Shown here in pieces: positions 43,914-52,959 of a stretch of 64,000 bases of DNA. The stretch is from the NCBI GenBank assembly GCA_049603835.1, contig JBMYSZ010000006.1, forward strand, positions 62,001 through 126,000, written 5' to 3'. The stretch comes from Mangrovicoccus sp049603835. Its GTDB lineage: Bacteria > Pseudomonadota > Alphaproteobacteria > Rhodobacterales > Rhodobacteraceae. A program made the position numbers and the translations under genes. Under the pieces are notes generated by a model that was not told the origin of the DNA, did no database searches, and worked only from the letters and a program-made list of their open reading frames with translations. Numbering within the stretch: position 1 is the first letter of the stretch; the number at the start of each line of letters is the position of its first letter.

Positions 43914-45176
43914 ATGCACCGTCGTGTTCTCACCTCCACAGCCATGCTGCTCGCCTTCGCCAGCCCGCTTTACGCGGTGGAAAAGGCCGATGTTCTGACC
44001 ACATCTGCCAATATCGCTGAGGCGACTTATGGCGATAGCCTCACCACAGCCAAAGCGCTGCATGACGCCCTGGTGACCCTGACCGAAACCCCGTCTGCCG
44101 AAGCACTGCAAGCGGCGAAAGAGGCGTGGCTCTCGGCACGTGTGCCGTATCAGCAGTCCGAGGCATACCGGTTTGGCAATGCGATTGTCGATGACTGGGA
44201 AGGCAAAGTGAATGCTTGGCCGCTGGATGAAGGTCTGATCGATTATGTGGATGCGTCTTATGGCGGCCCGACCGATGAAAACCCAGCTGCCGCGCTGAAT
44301 GTGGTCGCCTCACCGTCTTTCTCGCTGGGCGGGGAAGAGATTGACGCCGCTGAAATCACCCCAGCACTGCTCGAAGGCACGCTGCATGAGGCGGATGAAG
44401 TCGAGGCCAATGTGGCCACCGGCTATCACGCAATCGAATTTCTGCTCTGGGGCCAGGATCTGAACGGCACCGAAGCAGGCGCAGGCGCGCGTCCTTGGAC
44501 CGATTACGCAGCGGGCGATGAGTGCACCGGCGGCAATTGCGATCGCCGCGCGGCCTATCTGCTGGCGGCCTCCGAGCTGATGATTTCCGATCTGGAATGG
44601 ATCACCGCGCAATGGGCCGATGGCGGCGAAGCGCGCGAAGGCCTGTTGTCGGATGCAGATGCAGGCATCACCGCGATGCTGACCGGCATGGGCTCGCTGT
44701 CTTATGGCGAATTGGCGGGCGAGCGGATGCGCCTTGGCGTGATGCTGAATGATCCAGAGGAAGAGCATGATTGCTTCTCCGACAATACCCATAACAGCCA
44801 TTTCTATGACGCAGTTGGCATCCGTAATGTCTATCTGGGCCGCTATATCGGTGTTGATGGCACTGTCGTTTCGGGCGCATCGCTGTCTGATATGGTTGCT
44901 GCAGTAGACGCGGATCTGGACGCTGAAATGAAGGCAAAGCTGGCCGCGACCATCATTGCTATGGGCGAAATGAAGTCGGCAGCCGAAGCGGGTCTGTCTT
45001 ATGACATGATGCTGGAATACGGCAATGAAGCTGGCGAGGCCCTGATCATGGGCGCAGTGAATGCCCTGGTGGATCAGTCCCGCTCGATCGAGCGCGTGGT
45101 GGCCACCATTGGATCTGGCGCGATCGAATTCGAAGGCTCTGACAGCTTGGACAATCCCGAAGCGGTTTTCCAATAA
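43914..45176 (+). CDS. Imelysin-family iron-regulated protein (IrpA-like)
   Basis: A 420-residue protein with a signal peptide (MHRRVLTSTAMLLAFASPLYA). The two imelysin halves are recognisable: the motif region GYHAIEFLLWGQDLNG (H-x2-E, near residues 165-180) and a C-terminal repeat with SRSIERVVATIG. EAWLSARVPYQQSEAYRFGN is the other family block. Imelysins are periplasmic or outer-membrane iron-uptake partners of the EfeO class. Operon partners seen elsewhere (di-haem peroxidase-like protein, second imelysin) are absent here. The gene is followed by an interrupted terminator. Confidence 0.9.
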   Translation: MHRRVLTSTAMLLAFASPLYAVEKADVLTTSANIAEATYGDSLTTAKALHDALVTLTETPSAEALQAAKEAWLSARVPYQQSEAYRFGNAIVDDWEGKVNAWPLDEGLIDYVDASYGGPTDENPAAALNVVASPSFSLGGEEIDAAEITPALLEGTLHEADEVEANVATGYHAIEFLLWGQDLNGTEAGAGARPWTDYAAGDECTGGNCDRRAAYLLAASELMISDLEWITAQWADGGEAREGLLSDADAGITAMLTGMGSLSYGELAGERMRLGVMLNDPEEEHDCFSDNTHNSHFYDAVGIRNVYLGRYIGVDGTVVSGASLSDMVAAVDADLDAEMKAKLAATIIAMGEMKSAAEAGLSYDMMLEYGNEAGEALIMGAVNALVDQSRSIERVVATIGSGAIEFEGSDSLDNPEAVFQ

Positions 45177-45180
45177 ACAA

Positions 45181-45317
45181 AAAGGCGTGGGCCCGAAAGC
45201 ATTTCGCGTTAAACTTGAGCAATCATTCGTCGCCTGAGATCAGAGATTTCAATGCGAAAGGTAATACCTGGTCTATCAGGTTAAACGCGAAACGCTATTA
45301 ATGGGGCCCACGCCTTT
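45181..45317. terminator. Terminator of convergent genes, loop interrupted by a repeat
   Basis: AAAGGCGTGGGCCC (45181-45194) and GGGCCCACGCCTTT (45304-45317) are a perfect 14-bp inverted repeat. Their 109-base loop contains a 99-bp palindromic element. It lies between the imelysin gene (+) and the SDR (-). Remaining loop bases outside the element total about 10. Confidence 0.7.
45198..45296. repeat. 99-bp nested palindromic repeat, copy C
   Basis: The ends are AGCATTTCGCGTTAAAC and GTTAAACGCGAAACGCT, inverted with a few differences. They share AGCGTTTCG-type termini and length with copies A and B. The interior (GAGATCAGAGATTTC) does not obviously match A or B, so the family is defined by ends and size. 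It lies within a terminator stem-loop. Confidence 0.65.
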
Positions 45318-45348
45318 CGAGTGTTCGGCGGGCTTCATGGGCTAAGGA

Positions 45349-46086
45349 TCAGCGCCCGCCTGCTACATCGAGTGTCGTGCCAGTAATATAGTCTGCTTTG
45401 CCGCTCATCAGGAAAACGGCGGCATTGGCGACCTCTTCTGCTGTGCCCGCCCGACCCATGGGGGTTGCCGCGCCCAGATTGGCGGCGCGCTCCGGGCCGC
45501 CGACGCGTATGTGCAGTTCGGTATCGATAAAGCCGGGACGCAGTGACACCACCCGCACACCCTCTTGCGCCAGTTCTAAGGCAAAGCCTGCCGCGAATGT
45601 ATCCAGCGCGGCTTTTGTGGCGGCGTAATCCACATACATGCCCGCCGAATAAGTGCGCGCGGCCACTGAACTCATGATCACGATCGCCCCGCCCGGTCCG
45701 CCATTTTTGGTAGAAAGCCGTTTTGCGGCTTGCTGCGCCACAAGGATCGAGGCGATCACATTAAGATCGAAGATCCGGCGCAGGCGAGCATAATCATAAT
45801 CTTCGACCCGTGCGAGAGGGGCCACATCGCCCGCATTACTGATAAGCCCGGTCAAAGGGCCGGTGGCGTCGAGCTGAGCGAAAAGTTCTGGCACAGCGGT
45901 CTCGGCCTGGGTCAGATCCGCTTGGAACAGATGCGCTTTTTGGCCCATAGCGCGGATCTCCTCGGCCACGCTTTCCGCCCCGGCGCGGTTAGCGTGATAG
46001 GTCAGGGCCAGATCATGGCCATCGCGCGCCAAAGCCCGGGCGCAGGCCGCGCCGATCCCGCCGCCTGCACCAGTGACTAAGATCAT
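45349..46086 (-). CDS. Short-chain dehydrogenase/reductase
   Basis: A 245-residue classical SDR. Nucleotide motif TGAGGGIG near residues 5-12, structural NAG near 86-88 (ISNAGDVAPL), catalytic Ser in VIMSSVAART and YVDYAATKAAL with Tyr and Lys intact. GxxxDTEL-like and the final ...TLDVAGGR are usual. It resembles 3-oxoacyl-ACP reductases and related sugar/steroid reductases; the substrate is unknown. Its start overlaps the pepN stop by four bases, so it is in the pepN operon. Confidence 0.88.
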   Translation of the reverse strand: MILVTGAGGGIGAACARALARDGHDLALTYHANRAGAESVAEEIRAMGQKAHLFQADLTQAETAVPELFAQLDATGPLTGLISNAGDVAPLARVEDYDYARLRRIFDLNVIASILVAQQAAKRLSTKNGGPGGAIVIMSSVAARTYSAGMYVDYAATKAALDTFAAGFALELAQEGVRVVSLRPGFIDTELHIRVGGPERAANLGAATPMGRAGTAEEVANAAVFLMSGKADYITGTTLDVAGGR

Positions 46087-48647
46087 GCCGCATCCCCAAG
46101 CAGGCGGGTGACCATTTCGGTTGTGTCGCGCGATAGGTTTTCGGTGGCTTTGATCCGCCGCAGGGCCGCGATCATCAGCGCTTGGCGATCCGCATCATAG
46201 CGCCGCCAGGTCTCAAAGACAGTGGAGATCCGCGCCGTGGTTTGCGGGTTTTTGGCATCCAATGTGATCAACCAATCCGCGACGAACTCATAGCCCGCGC
46301 CGGAGGCCTCGTGGAAACCTGCCGGATTCATCGCCAATGCGCCCACCACCGCGCGGAACCGGTTCGGGGTTTTCCAGGTGAAATCGGGATGCGCGGCCAG
46401 GCGCTGCGCGGTGGCCACGGCATGGGCGGGTTTGGCGCTGCTCACTTGCAGGGCAAACCATTTATCCAGCACCAGACGGTCGGCTTTCCAGTCGTCATAG
46501 AAGCTTGCCAGTTCCGCTTCGCCCTGTTCGATCAGCAGCAGAGCGGCGAGGGCGCCAAGCTTCAGCGTCATATTATCGGCCGCTTGCCATTGAGCTTTGG
46601 CGCGTGCCCCGCCATCGCGCCGGGTCAAAAGCCCCAAAGCCGCGCCGGTGAGCGCGCGCTTGCCTGCCGCCTCTGCCGATGGATCATAAGCGCCGGGGAC
46701 TTGATGCCGGTCATAGAGCGCGGCCATGAGGGGCTCAAACTGTTCGGCCATCACTTCGCGGGTGCTATGCAGCGCCTCATAAATCGCCAGCGGATCCGGG
46801 GTCACTCCGCTGTCAAAAAGGCTCTGCGCTAGGTCATCTTGGCTAGGCAGACCGAGGCAGAGGGCGCGGAAAGCGGGGTCTAGGCTTTCATCCTCTAGCA
46901 GCCTGGCCAGCCCCTCAAGATAAGCCGCATCAGGCTCGGAGCCTTCGGTAATGGTTCCGATCAGGCTGTCTTTGGCCAGGCTCCGGCCTGCCTCCCAGCG
47001 GTTAAACGGATCGGTATCATGGGCCAGCAAAAGCGCGCGCTCGTCATGGCTGGCGCTACGGGCCAGGATGACCGGAGCGGAAAAACCGCGCAAGAGCGAT
47101 GGGATCGGTCGTTCGGCCAGGCCCTCAAAGGCAAAGCTCTGCTCGGCTTCGGTCAGCTCTAAGATCTGGGTTGGTGCAATCTCGCTGCCAGAGGGCGAGA
47201 GCAGGCCGGTTGCAATCGGGATTACCACTGGCTCTTTGGTCTCTTGGCCCGGGGTTGGCGGGGTTTCTTGCCGGAAGGTGAGGGTATATGTGCCATCCTC
47301 CCAGGTCTCATTCACGCTCAGGCGCGGCGTGCCCGCCTGGGAATACCAGCGCTTGAATTGGGTCAGATCGCGGCCGGTGCTGTCCTCAAACACTGCCAGC
47401 CAATCTTCGATCGTGCAGGCCTGGCCATCATGCCGCTCGAAATAAAGATCAAGCGCTTTGGAATAGGCGGCGTCGCCCACCAGGGTTTGCAGCATCCCGA
47501 TCAGCTCGGCGCCTTTTTCATAGACCGTGGCTGTGTAGAAGTTATTGATCTCTACAAAGCTTTCGGGTCGCACCGGATGGGCCAGCGGGCCGTTATCCTC
47601 ACGGAATTGCCGAGCGCGCAGCATCAGCACATCATCAATGCGTTTGACCGGTTCAGAGCGCTCATCTTTGGAAAATTGCTGATCGCGGAAAACCGTCAGC
47701 CCCTCTTTCAGGCACAGCTGAAACCAATCCTGGCAGGTGATCCGATTGCCGGTCCAATTATGGAAATATTCATGAGCGATGATCGACTCGATGCGTTCGA
47801 AATTGGCGTCAGTCGCAGTTTCGGGGCTGGCGAGCACGGCGGAGGAGTTGAAGATATTCAGCCCCTTATTCTCCATCGCGCCCATATTGAAATCATCCAC
47901 AGCGACGATATTGAACACATCAAGATCATATTCCCGGCCATAGACGCGCTCATCCCAGGCCATGGACCGCTTTAGCGCATCCATTGCGAAGAGGCATTTT
48001 TCTAGATCGCCATCGCGCACATAGATCGCCAGATCGACCTTGCGTCCGCTCATCGTGGTAAAGCTATCGCGATGGGCCACAAGATCACCGGCCACCAGGG
48101 CGAAAAGATAGGCAGGCTTGCGCCAGGGATCGGTCCATTCGGTGAAACCCTCGCCTGCGCCCGACGGATTGCCATTGGAAAGCTTCACCGGCTCACCGCC
48201 CTCGACGCGCACGGTGAAGGGCGCCATCACATCGGGGCGGTCGGGGTAATAGGTGATCTTGCGAAAACCCTCTGCCTCGCATTGGGTGCAATACATGCCG
48301 TTCGACATGTAAAGCCCTTCAAGCGCGGTATTGGCCTCGGGATTGATCTCGACCTCTGCTTCCCAAATGAAGGGCGCATCGGGAACCGCACAGCTCAGCC
48401 CTTCGGCATCGATTTCCGGCGAAACCTCGGCCCCGTCGATTTTGGCGCTGATCAGCTCCAGCTTTTCGCCATGCAAGCGGAAGGGGCCGGGGGCCTCTGG
48501 ATTGGGGCGAAAGGCAATCCGGCTGATCACACGGGTGGCGGTGGGATGCAGGCGGAAGGTCAGATGCACATTGTCCACCAAATAGCCGAAGGGCCGGTAA
48601 TCCTTCAGATAGACGGTTTGCGGGGGTGTCGGGCTGGCATCGCGCAT
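46083..48647 (-). CDS. pepN: Aminopeptidase N
   Basis: An 854-residue M1-family zinc aminopeptidase that trims N-terminal residues from peptides in the cytoplasm. GAMENKGLNIFN is the exopeptidase motif and HEYFHNWTGNRITCQDWFQLCLKEGLT carries the zinc HExxH with the downstream Glu. The start is the ATG at 48647 (MRDASPTPPQTVYLKDYRP) with an AAGGAG site seven bases upstream; the longer frame to 49199 runs through the VOC gene on the other strand. It is followed in operon by the SDR. Confidence 0.94.
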   Translation of the reverse strand: MRDASPTPPQTVYLKDYRPFGYLVDNVHLTFRLHPTATRVISRIAFRPNPEAPGPFRLHGEKLELISAKIDGAEVSPEIDAEGLSCAVPDAPFIWEAEVEINPEANTALEGLYMSNGMYCTQCEAEGFRKITYYPDRPDVMAPFTVRVEGGEPVKLSNGNPSGAGEGFTEWTDPWRKPAYLFALVAGDLVAHRDSFTTMSGRKVDLAIYVRDGDLEKCLFAMDALKRSMAWDERVYGREYDLDVFNIVAVDDFNMGAMENKGLNIFNSSAVLASPETATDANFERIESIIAHEYFHNWTGNRITCQDWFQLCLKEGLTVFRDQQFSKDERSEPVKRIDDVLMLRARQFREDNGPLAHPVRPESFVEINNFYTATVYEKGAELIGMLQTLVGDAAYSKALDLYFERHDGQACTIEDWLAVFEDSTGRDLTQFKRWYSQAGTPRLSVNETWEDGTYTLTFRQETPPTPGQETKEPVVIPIATGLLSPSGSEIAPTQILELTEAEQSFAFEGLAERPIPSLLRGFSAPVILARSASHDERALLLAHDTDPFNRWEAGRSLAKDSLIGTITEGSEPDAAYLEGLARLLEDESLDPAFRALCLGLPSQDDLAQSLFDSGVTPDPLAIYEALHSTREVMAEQFEPLMAALYDRHQVPGAYDPSAEAAGKRALTGAALGLLTRRDGGARAKAQWQAADNMTLKLGALAALLLIEQGEAELASFYDDWKADRLVLDKWFALQVSSAKPAHAVATAQRLAAHPDFTWKTPNRFRAVVGALAMNPAGFHEASGAGYEFVADWLITLDAKNPQTTARISTVFETWRRYDADRQALMIAALRRIKATENLSRDTTEMVTRLLGDAA

Positions 48648-48834
48648 CTTGGGCTCCTTCATGGGCGTTGTTTTGAACTTAGGCGCTTTGCAGCGGGCCA
48701 CAAGGTGATTTGCACCGCTGTTTCTGCTGTGCAGCTCTTGGCAGGCAGTGCGCCTGTCCTTTTGGCGCTGCTGAGCCTGGTTGGGCATGGCTCGCCCGGG
48801 CAAACCCAATTGCCGTAGAAAAAACGCCACCGCC

Positions 48835-48862
48835 CTGACAGATACTGACAGAATGCTGTCAG
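48835..48862. promoter_or_regulatory. CTGACAG repeat cluster, candidate operator
   Basis: Three copies of one 7-mer: CTGACAG at 48835-48841 and 48845-48851, and its inverse CTGTCAG at 48856-48862. They lie 46-73 bases upstream of the VOC gene that is coupled to a WYL/YafY-type regulator. A self-binding operator of that regulator is a reasonable guess. Confidence 0.5.
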
Positions 48863-48907
48863 GAGCCTTGTGCGAAACACTCATCATCATGTTAACAAGG
48901 AAGGAAC

Positions 48908-49294
48908 ATGACGATGACTTACATGCCGCAAAATTTCGTTGTCTGGGCGGAAATCCGGGTGCGCGATCTCGACCATTCCATCGCCTTTTATGAGGCGGTG
49001 ACCAAGGGTCGGCTTCGCAAGGAAACCATGGGCCCGCAGGAAATTGCCATTTTCGAAACGCCCATGGATGGCCCACATGTCTCCGCCAATTTGGTGGTTG
49101 GCGAACCCGCAGCGGAAGGGGCGGGCAATATCGTGCATTTCGGTGGCCAGGGCACAGCCGAAGAGATGCGCGCAAGGGTGCTCGAGGCCGGTGGGACAAT
49201 CGCTCAAGATATCTTTGAAATCCCGCCGGGCCGGGTTTTCCTGGCCCATGACCCTGACGGCAATACTGTCGGCTTTTTCGAGCCCAAAGCCTAA
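48908..49294 (+). CDS. VOC (glyoxalase/bleomycin-resistance) family protein
   Basis: A 128-residue single-domain VOC protein with two beta-alpha-beta-beta-beta units. The N-terminal unit begins WAEIRVRDLDHSIAFYEAVT, and the C-terminal one ends HDPDGNTVGFFEPK, the family Asp-Pro-Asp-Gly-Asn signature. Its substrate is unknown. It overlaps the WYL regulator gene by one base, so the regulator is expected to sense a substrate of this enzyme or of a related response. AAGGAA precedes the ATG. Confidence 0.86.
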   Translation: MTMTYMPQNFVVWAEIRVRDLDHSIAFYEAVTKGRLRKETMGPQEIAIFETPMDGPHVSANLVVGEPAAEGAGNIVHFGGQGTAEEMRARVLEAGGTIAQDIFEIPPGRVFLAHDPDGNTVGFFEPKA

Positions 49295-49989
49295 TGCGCC
49301 GCGCCGATCGCCTGTTTCAGATTGTCCAGCTTCTGCGCGGCGGTCGGCACACCACGGCGGGTAAGCTTGCCGAAGCGCTGGAAGTGTCCGAGCGCACGAT
49401 CTATCGCGATATCGCTGATCTTCAGGGCTCGGGCGTGCCGATTGAGGGGGAGGCAGGCTTTGGCTATTTGATGGCCGAGGGCTTTACCCTGCCGCCCTTG
49501 ATGTTCACCGAAGATGAGATCGTGGCGCTTGTGGTGGGCGCGCGGCTGGTGCGGGCCTGGGGCGGCGCGGCCATGGCGCGCGGCGCCGAAGAAGCGCTGA
49601 TCAAGATCGCCTCAGTTTTGCCCGAAGGTCCCAAAGCGCGGGCCGAGGCGGTCAAAGTCCATGCAATGGCTCATGAAATGACGCCAGATATTGCCGCCCG
49701 CCTGGATGCAATTGAGGCGGCAATCGACGGCAAGCGCCGCTTGGATCTGCGCTATCGCGACGGCGAAGGGCAAGACAGTAGCCGTGTGGTGCGGCCCTTG
49801 GGGCTGTTCTTTTGGGGCAAGATTTGGATGCTGGTAGCCTGGTGCGAGTTGCGTGACGATTTCCGCGCCTTCCGGCTGGATCGGATTTCGGGGATGCAAA
49901 GCCTCGATGGGTTTAAACCAGAGCGGGCGAAATCCCTAGAGACCTTCCTCGCTCAAGTTTCCGCCACACGCGGCGAATCCCACCATTAG
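49294..49989 (+). CDS. WYL-domain transcriptional regulator (YafY type)
   Basis: A 231-residue protein with an N-terminal DeoR-like winged helix (RRADRLFQIVQLLR, then AGKLAEALEVSERTIYRDIADLQ near 21-43), a linker, and a WYL-like C-terminal domain (RYRDGEGQDSSRVVRPLGLFFWGKIWMLVAWCELRDDFRAFRLDRI). The WYL tripeptide is here IWML. WYL regulators respond to nucleic-acid or metabolite ligands and some to DNA damage. The start overlaps the VOC gene stop. The CTGACAG repeat cluster upstream is a candidate target. Confidence 0.88.
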   Translation: MRRADRLFQIVQLLRGGRHTTAGKLAEALEVSERTIYRDIADLQGSGVPIEGEAGFGYLMAEGFTLPPLMFTEDEIVALVVGARLVRAWGGAAMARGAEEALIKIASVLPEGPKARAEAVKVHAMAHEMTPDIAARLDAIEAAIDGKRRLDLRYRDGEGQDSSRVVRPLGLFFWGKIWMLVAWCELRDDFRAFRLDRISGMQSLDGFKPERAKSLETFLAQVSATRGESHH

Positions 49990-50050
49990 CCGCCGCTCTT
50001 TCCCAAACTCTAGGCCGTGCTAGATTGCGGCCTGCAAAGGAGGGCAAACC

Positions 50051-50212
50051 ATGCCACGCGGGGTTTCGAAATCGGATTTGCCGCAGAAAATCTGTGCCGC
50101 TTGTGGTCGCCCCTTTGCTTGGCGCAAGAAATGGGCCCGCGATTGGGAGGCCGTGCGCTATTGCTCGCAACGCTGCAAAATAAGCAAAGGCAAAATTGGT
50201 CAGAAAGACTAA
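50051..50212 (+). CDS. DUF2256 zinc-ribbon-like small protein
   Basis: A 53-residue protein with AAAGGAGG upstream of the ATG. DLPQKICAACGRPFAWRKKW and the later YCSQRC supply four cysteines (C-x2-C and C-x3-C) as in the DUF2256 family of small zinc-ribbon proteins, often encoded next to cryptochrome/photolyase-like genes. No photolyase is nearby here. Function unknown. It is 68 bases upstream of malate synthase. Confidence 0.85.
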   Translation: MPRGVSKSDLPQKICAACGRPFAWRKKWARDWEAVRYCSQRCKISKGKIGQKD

Positions 50213-50280
50213 CCACCCTATGCTTGCAAGGGACGCAGCAGCAGTCTACGACTATCGCAAATAACGGCAAGGAGGGCCCC

Positions 50281-52428
50281 ATGGCATATCTGGATCGCAA
50301 AGGGTTACGCGTTGATGCGGAACTAGCGGAGTTCCTGGAAAATGAGGCCCTGCCGGGCACGGATGTCAGCGCGGATGCCTTCTGGGATGGCTTGGCGCGC
50401 ATGGCGGCAGAGCTCGGCCCGAAAACCCGCGCTTTGCTGGAAAAACGCGAGACGCTGCAAACTCAGATCGATGATTGGCACAAAGCCCATCGGGGCCAGG
50501 CCTTTGACGCCGCGGCTTACAAGGCTTTCCTCGAAGAGATCGGCTATCTCGTGCCCGAAGGCCCGGATTTCGAGATCGAGACCGCGAATACCGACCCGGA
50601 ATTTGCCTCTCTGCCTGGCCCGCAGCTGGTAGTGCCGATCATGAATGCGCGTTATGCGCTGAACGCCGCGAATGCCCGTTGGGGCAGTCTTTATGATGCG
50701 CTTTACGGCACGGATGCTTTGGGCACGACCCCGCTTGCGGGCGGCTATGATAAAGAGCGCGGCGCCCAGGTGATCGGCTGGGCCAAAGCGCATTTGGATG
50801 CGGTGGTGCCGCTTGAGACAGGATCCTGGGCAGATGTGCATATCCTCGCTTCCGAGGGCGGTCAGCTCCATGTGAATGACGGTATTTCCCTTGCAGATCC
50901 GTCGCAATATGCGGGCTATGCGGGCATCCCCTCGGCGCCGGATGGAATTTTGCTGAAAGCGAATGGCCTGCATATCTGGCTGAAGATCGACAAAAATACC
51001 CCTGTGGGCGCGCAGGATCCGGCGGGGATCTCGGATATCGTGCTGGAATCGGCGATTTCCTCGATCATGGATTGCGAAGATAGCGTCGCTGCCGTGGATG
51101 GCCCGGATAAGACCCTGGCTTATCGCAATTGGCTGGGCCTGATGCGCGGCGATTTGCGTGAAGAAGTGTCCAAGGGCGGCAAAAGCTTCACCCGCGAATT
51201 GGCTCATGATCTGACCTTCCATGCCCCAGACCGGACGCCGCTGACCCTGAAGGGCCGGGCGCTGATGTTGGTGCGCAATGTGGGCCATTTGATGACCACC
51301 CCGGCTGTGCTTGATGCGGATGGGGGCGAGCTGAGCGAAGGCCTGCTCGATGCGCTTTGCACGGCGGTCATCGCCAAGCATGATCTGCGTAAATCCGTGG
51401 GCGAGCGTAATTCCGTGACCGGCTCGGTTTATGTGGTGAAGCCGAAAATGCATGGTCCCGAAGAAGTGGCCTTCGCGGATGAGATCTTCACCATGGTCGA
51501 AGAGATCGCAGGCTTGCCGGCCAATACGGTCAAGCTGGGGATCATGGACGAAGAGCGTCGCACTTCGGTCAATCTAAAGGAATGCATTCGCGCCGCGAAA
51601 TCGCGGGTGGCCTTTATCAATACGGGCTTCCTAGATCGCACTGGTGATGAGATTCACACCTCGATGGAGGCCGGGCCGATGATCCCGAAAGGCGAGATGA
51701 AAGCCACGCCTTGGATCGCCTCATACGAAGATCGCAATGTGGATATCGGTTTGGCTGCTGGCCTTAAGGGTAAAGCGCAAATCGGCAAAGGCATGTGGGC
51801 GATGCCCGATAAAATGGCGGATATGCTGGTGGCGAAGATCGGCCATCCGAAATCCGGCGCCACATGCGCTTGGGTGCCAAGCCCCACAGCGGCGACGCTG
51901 CATGCCACCCATTATCATAACGTCGATGTGCTGGCGCTTCAGGATGAGCTGAAAGCAGGCGGCGCACGCGGCACGCTAGAGGATCTGCTGACCATCCCGG
52001 TGAGCGAAGGGGTGAATTGGTCCGATGAAGTGATCACCGCCGAGATCGAAAATAACGCCCAAGGCATCCTGGGCTATGTGGTTCGCTGGGTCGATCAGGG
52101 CGTGGGCTGCTCGAAAGTGCCGGACATTAATGATGTGGGCCTGATGGAAGACCGCGCGACCTGCCGAATTTCATCGCAAGCTTTAGCCAATTGGCTGCAT
52201 CATGGTGTGATCACAAAAGAGCAAGTGCAAGCGGCGATGGAAAAAATGGCCGCTAAGGTGGATGCGCAAAATGCGGGCGATCCAAGCTATCGCCCCATGG
52301 CGCCAGGCTTTGACGGGGTGGCCTTTAAGGCGGCATGTGATCTGGTCTTTGAAGGACGGATCCAGCCTTCGGGCTATACAGAGCCGGTGCTGCATCGCCG
52401 CCGTTTAGAATTGAAAGCGCAAGGATAA
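50281..52428 (+). CDS. glcB: Malate synthase G
   Basis: A 715-residue cytoplasmic enzyme that condenses glyoxylate and acetyl-CoA to malate. It belongs to the monomeric G isoform by length, and has the family segments GYLVPEGPDFEIET (N-terminal), SIMDCEDSVAAVDGPDK (the Asp/Glu-rich active region), and LGIMDEERRTSVNL. GMWAMPDKMADML is another conserved block. The ATG at 50281 has AAGGAGGG upstream; the open frame back to 50017 overlaps the DUF2256 gene. The following GlcG-like gene suggests glycolate/glyoxylate use. Confidence 0.96.
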   Translation: MAYLDRKGLRVDAELAEFLENEALPGTDVSADAFWDGLARMAAELGPKTRALLEKRETLQTQIDDWHKAHRGQAFDAAAYKAFLEEIGYLVPEGPDFEIETANTDPEFASLPGPQLVVPIMNARYALNAANARWGSLYDALYGTDALGTTPLAGGYDKERGAQVIGWAKAHLDAVVPLETGSWADVHILASEGGQLHVNDGISLADPSQYAGYAGIPSAPDGILLKANGLHIWLKIDKNTPVGAQDPAGISDIVLESAISSIMDCEDSVAAVDGPDKTLAYRNWLGLMRGDLREEVSKGGKSFTRELAHDLTFHAPDRTPLTLKGRALMLVRNVGHLMTTPAVLDADGGELSEGLLDALCTAVIAKHDLRKSVGERNSVTGSVYVVKPKMHGPEEVAFADEIFTMVEEIAGLPANTVKLGIMDEERRTSVNLKECIRAAKSRVAFINTGFLDRTGDEIHTSMEAGPMIPKGEMKATPWIASYEDRNVDIGLAAGLKGKAQIGKGMWAMPDKMADMLVAKIGHPKSGATCAWVPSPTAATLHATHYHNVDVLALQDELKAGGARGTLEDLLTIPVSEGVNWSDEVITAEIENNAQGILGYVVRWVDQGVGCSKVPDINDVGLMEDRATCRISSQALANWLHHGVITKEQVQAAMEKMAAKVDAQNAGDPSYRPMAPGFDGVAFKAACDLVFEGRIQPSGYTEPVLHRRRLELKAQG

Positions 52429-52438
52429 GGGGCCGATC

Positions 52439-52867
52439 ATGGCGAATGTCACGCTGGAACAAGCGAAGAAAATTATCGACGGCACTTTTGCCAAAGGCGC
52501 GGAAATGGGGCTAAAGCCGCTTTCCGTGGTGGTGCTGGATGCGGGTGGCCATGTGGTGGCTTTTGAGCGCCAAGACGGCGCCGCGCCGGGACGGTTCGGT
52601 ATTGCCCAGGCCAAAGCCTATGGCGCGGTGATGCTGGGCATGCCTGGCAGCGCGCAAATGGCCCGCGCCGAGCAGCAGGCCTATTTCATGGCGGCAGTGA
52701 ATGGCGTTTATGGCGGCCAGGTTGTGCCAGTGCCGGGCGGCATCTTGATCAAAGGCGAAGATGGCGCGGTGATCGGCGCAGCCGGGATCACTGGTGACAC
52801 ATCCGATAATGACGCAGAGGCGGGGCTTGCCGGTCTCGCCGCAGCGGGTCTGACCGGCGCCGCCTAA
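52439..52867 (+). CDS. glcG: GlcG/HbpS family protein
   Basis: A 142-residue cytoplasmic protein of the GlcG/HbpS (DUF336) family. SVVVLDAGGHVVAFERQDGA (near 29-48) and PVPGGILIKGEDGAVIGAAGITGDTSDNDAE (near 100-130) are conserved blocks. In glc operons it sits next to malate synthase G, exactly as here (10 bases downstream). Family members bind haem or cobalamin-like ligands in actinobacteria; the role in glycolate metabolism is not settled. Confidence 0.88.
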   Translation: MANVTLEQAKKIIDGTFAKGAEMGLKPLSVVVLDAGGHVVAFERQDGAAPGRFGIAQAKAYGAVMLGMPGSAQMARAEQQAYFMAAVNGVYGGQVVPVPGGILIKGEDGAVIGAAGITGDTSDNDAEAGLAGLAAAGLTGAA

Positions 52868-52959
52868 GAGATTGGTGAAAATTTGGTGAGGCCTGGCTTG
52901 CATGCAATGCTCTGGGCCTTGCTCGCCGGACAGCACTAACCGGCACCCCGCCCAGCCGA

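Noticed and set aside
48835..48851. CTGACAG direct repeat as a PHO box
   Set aside because: The half-sites are 10 bases apart rather than 11, and the linked genes are not phosphate genes.
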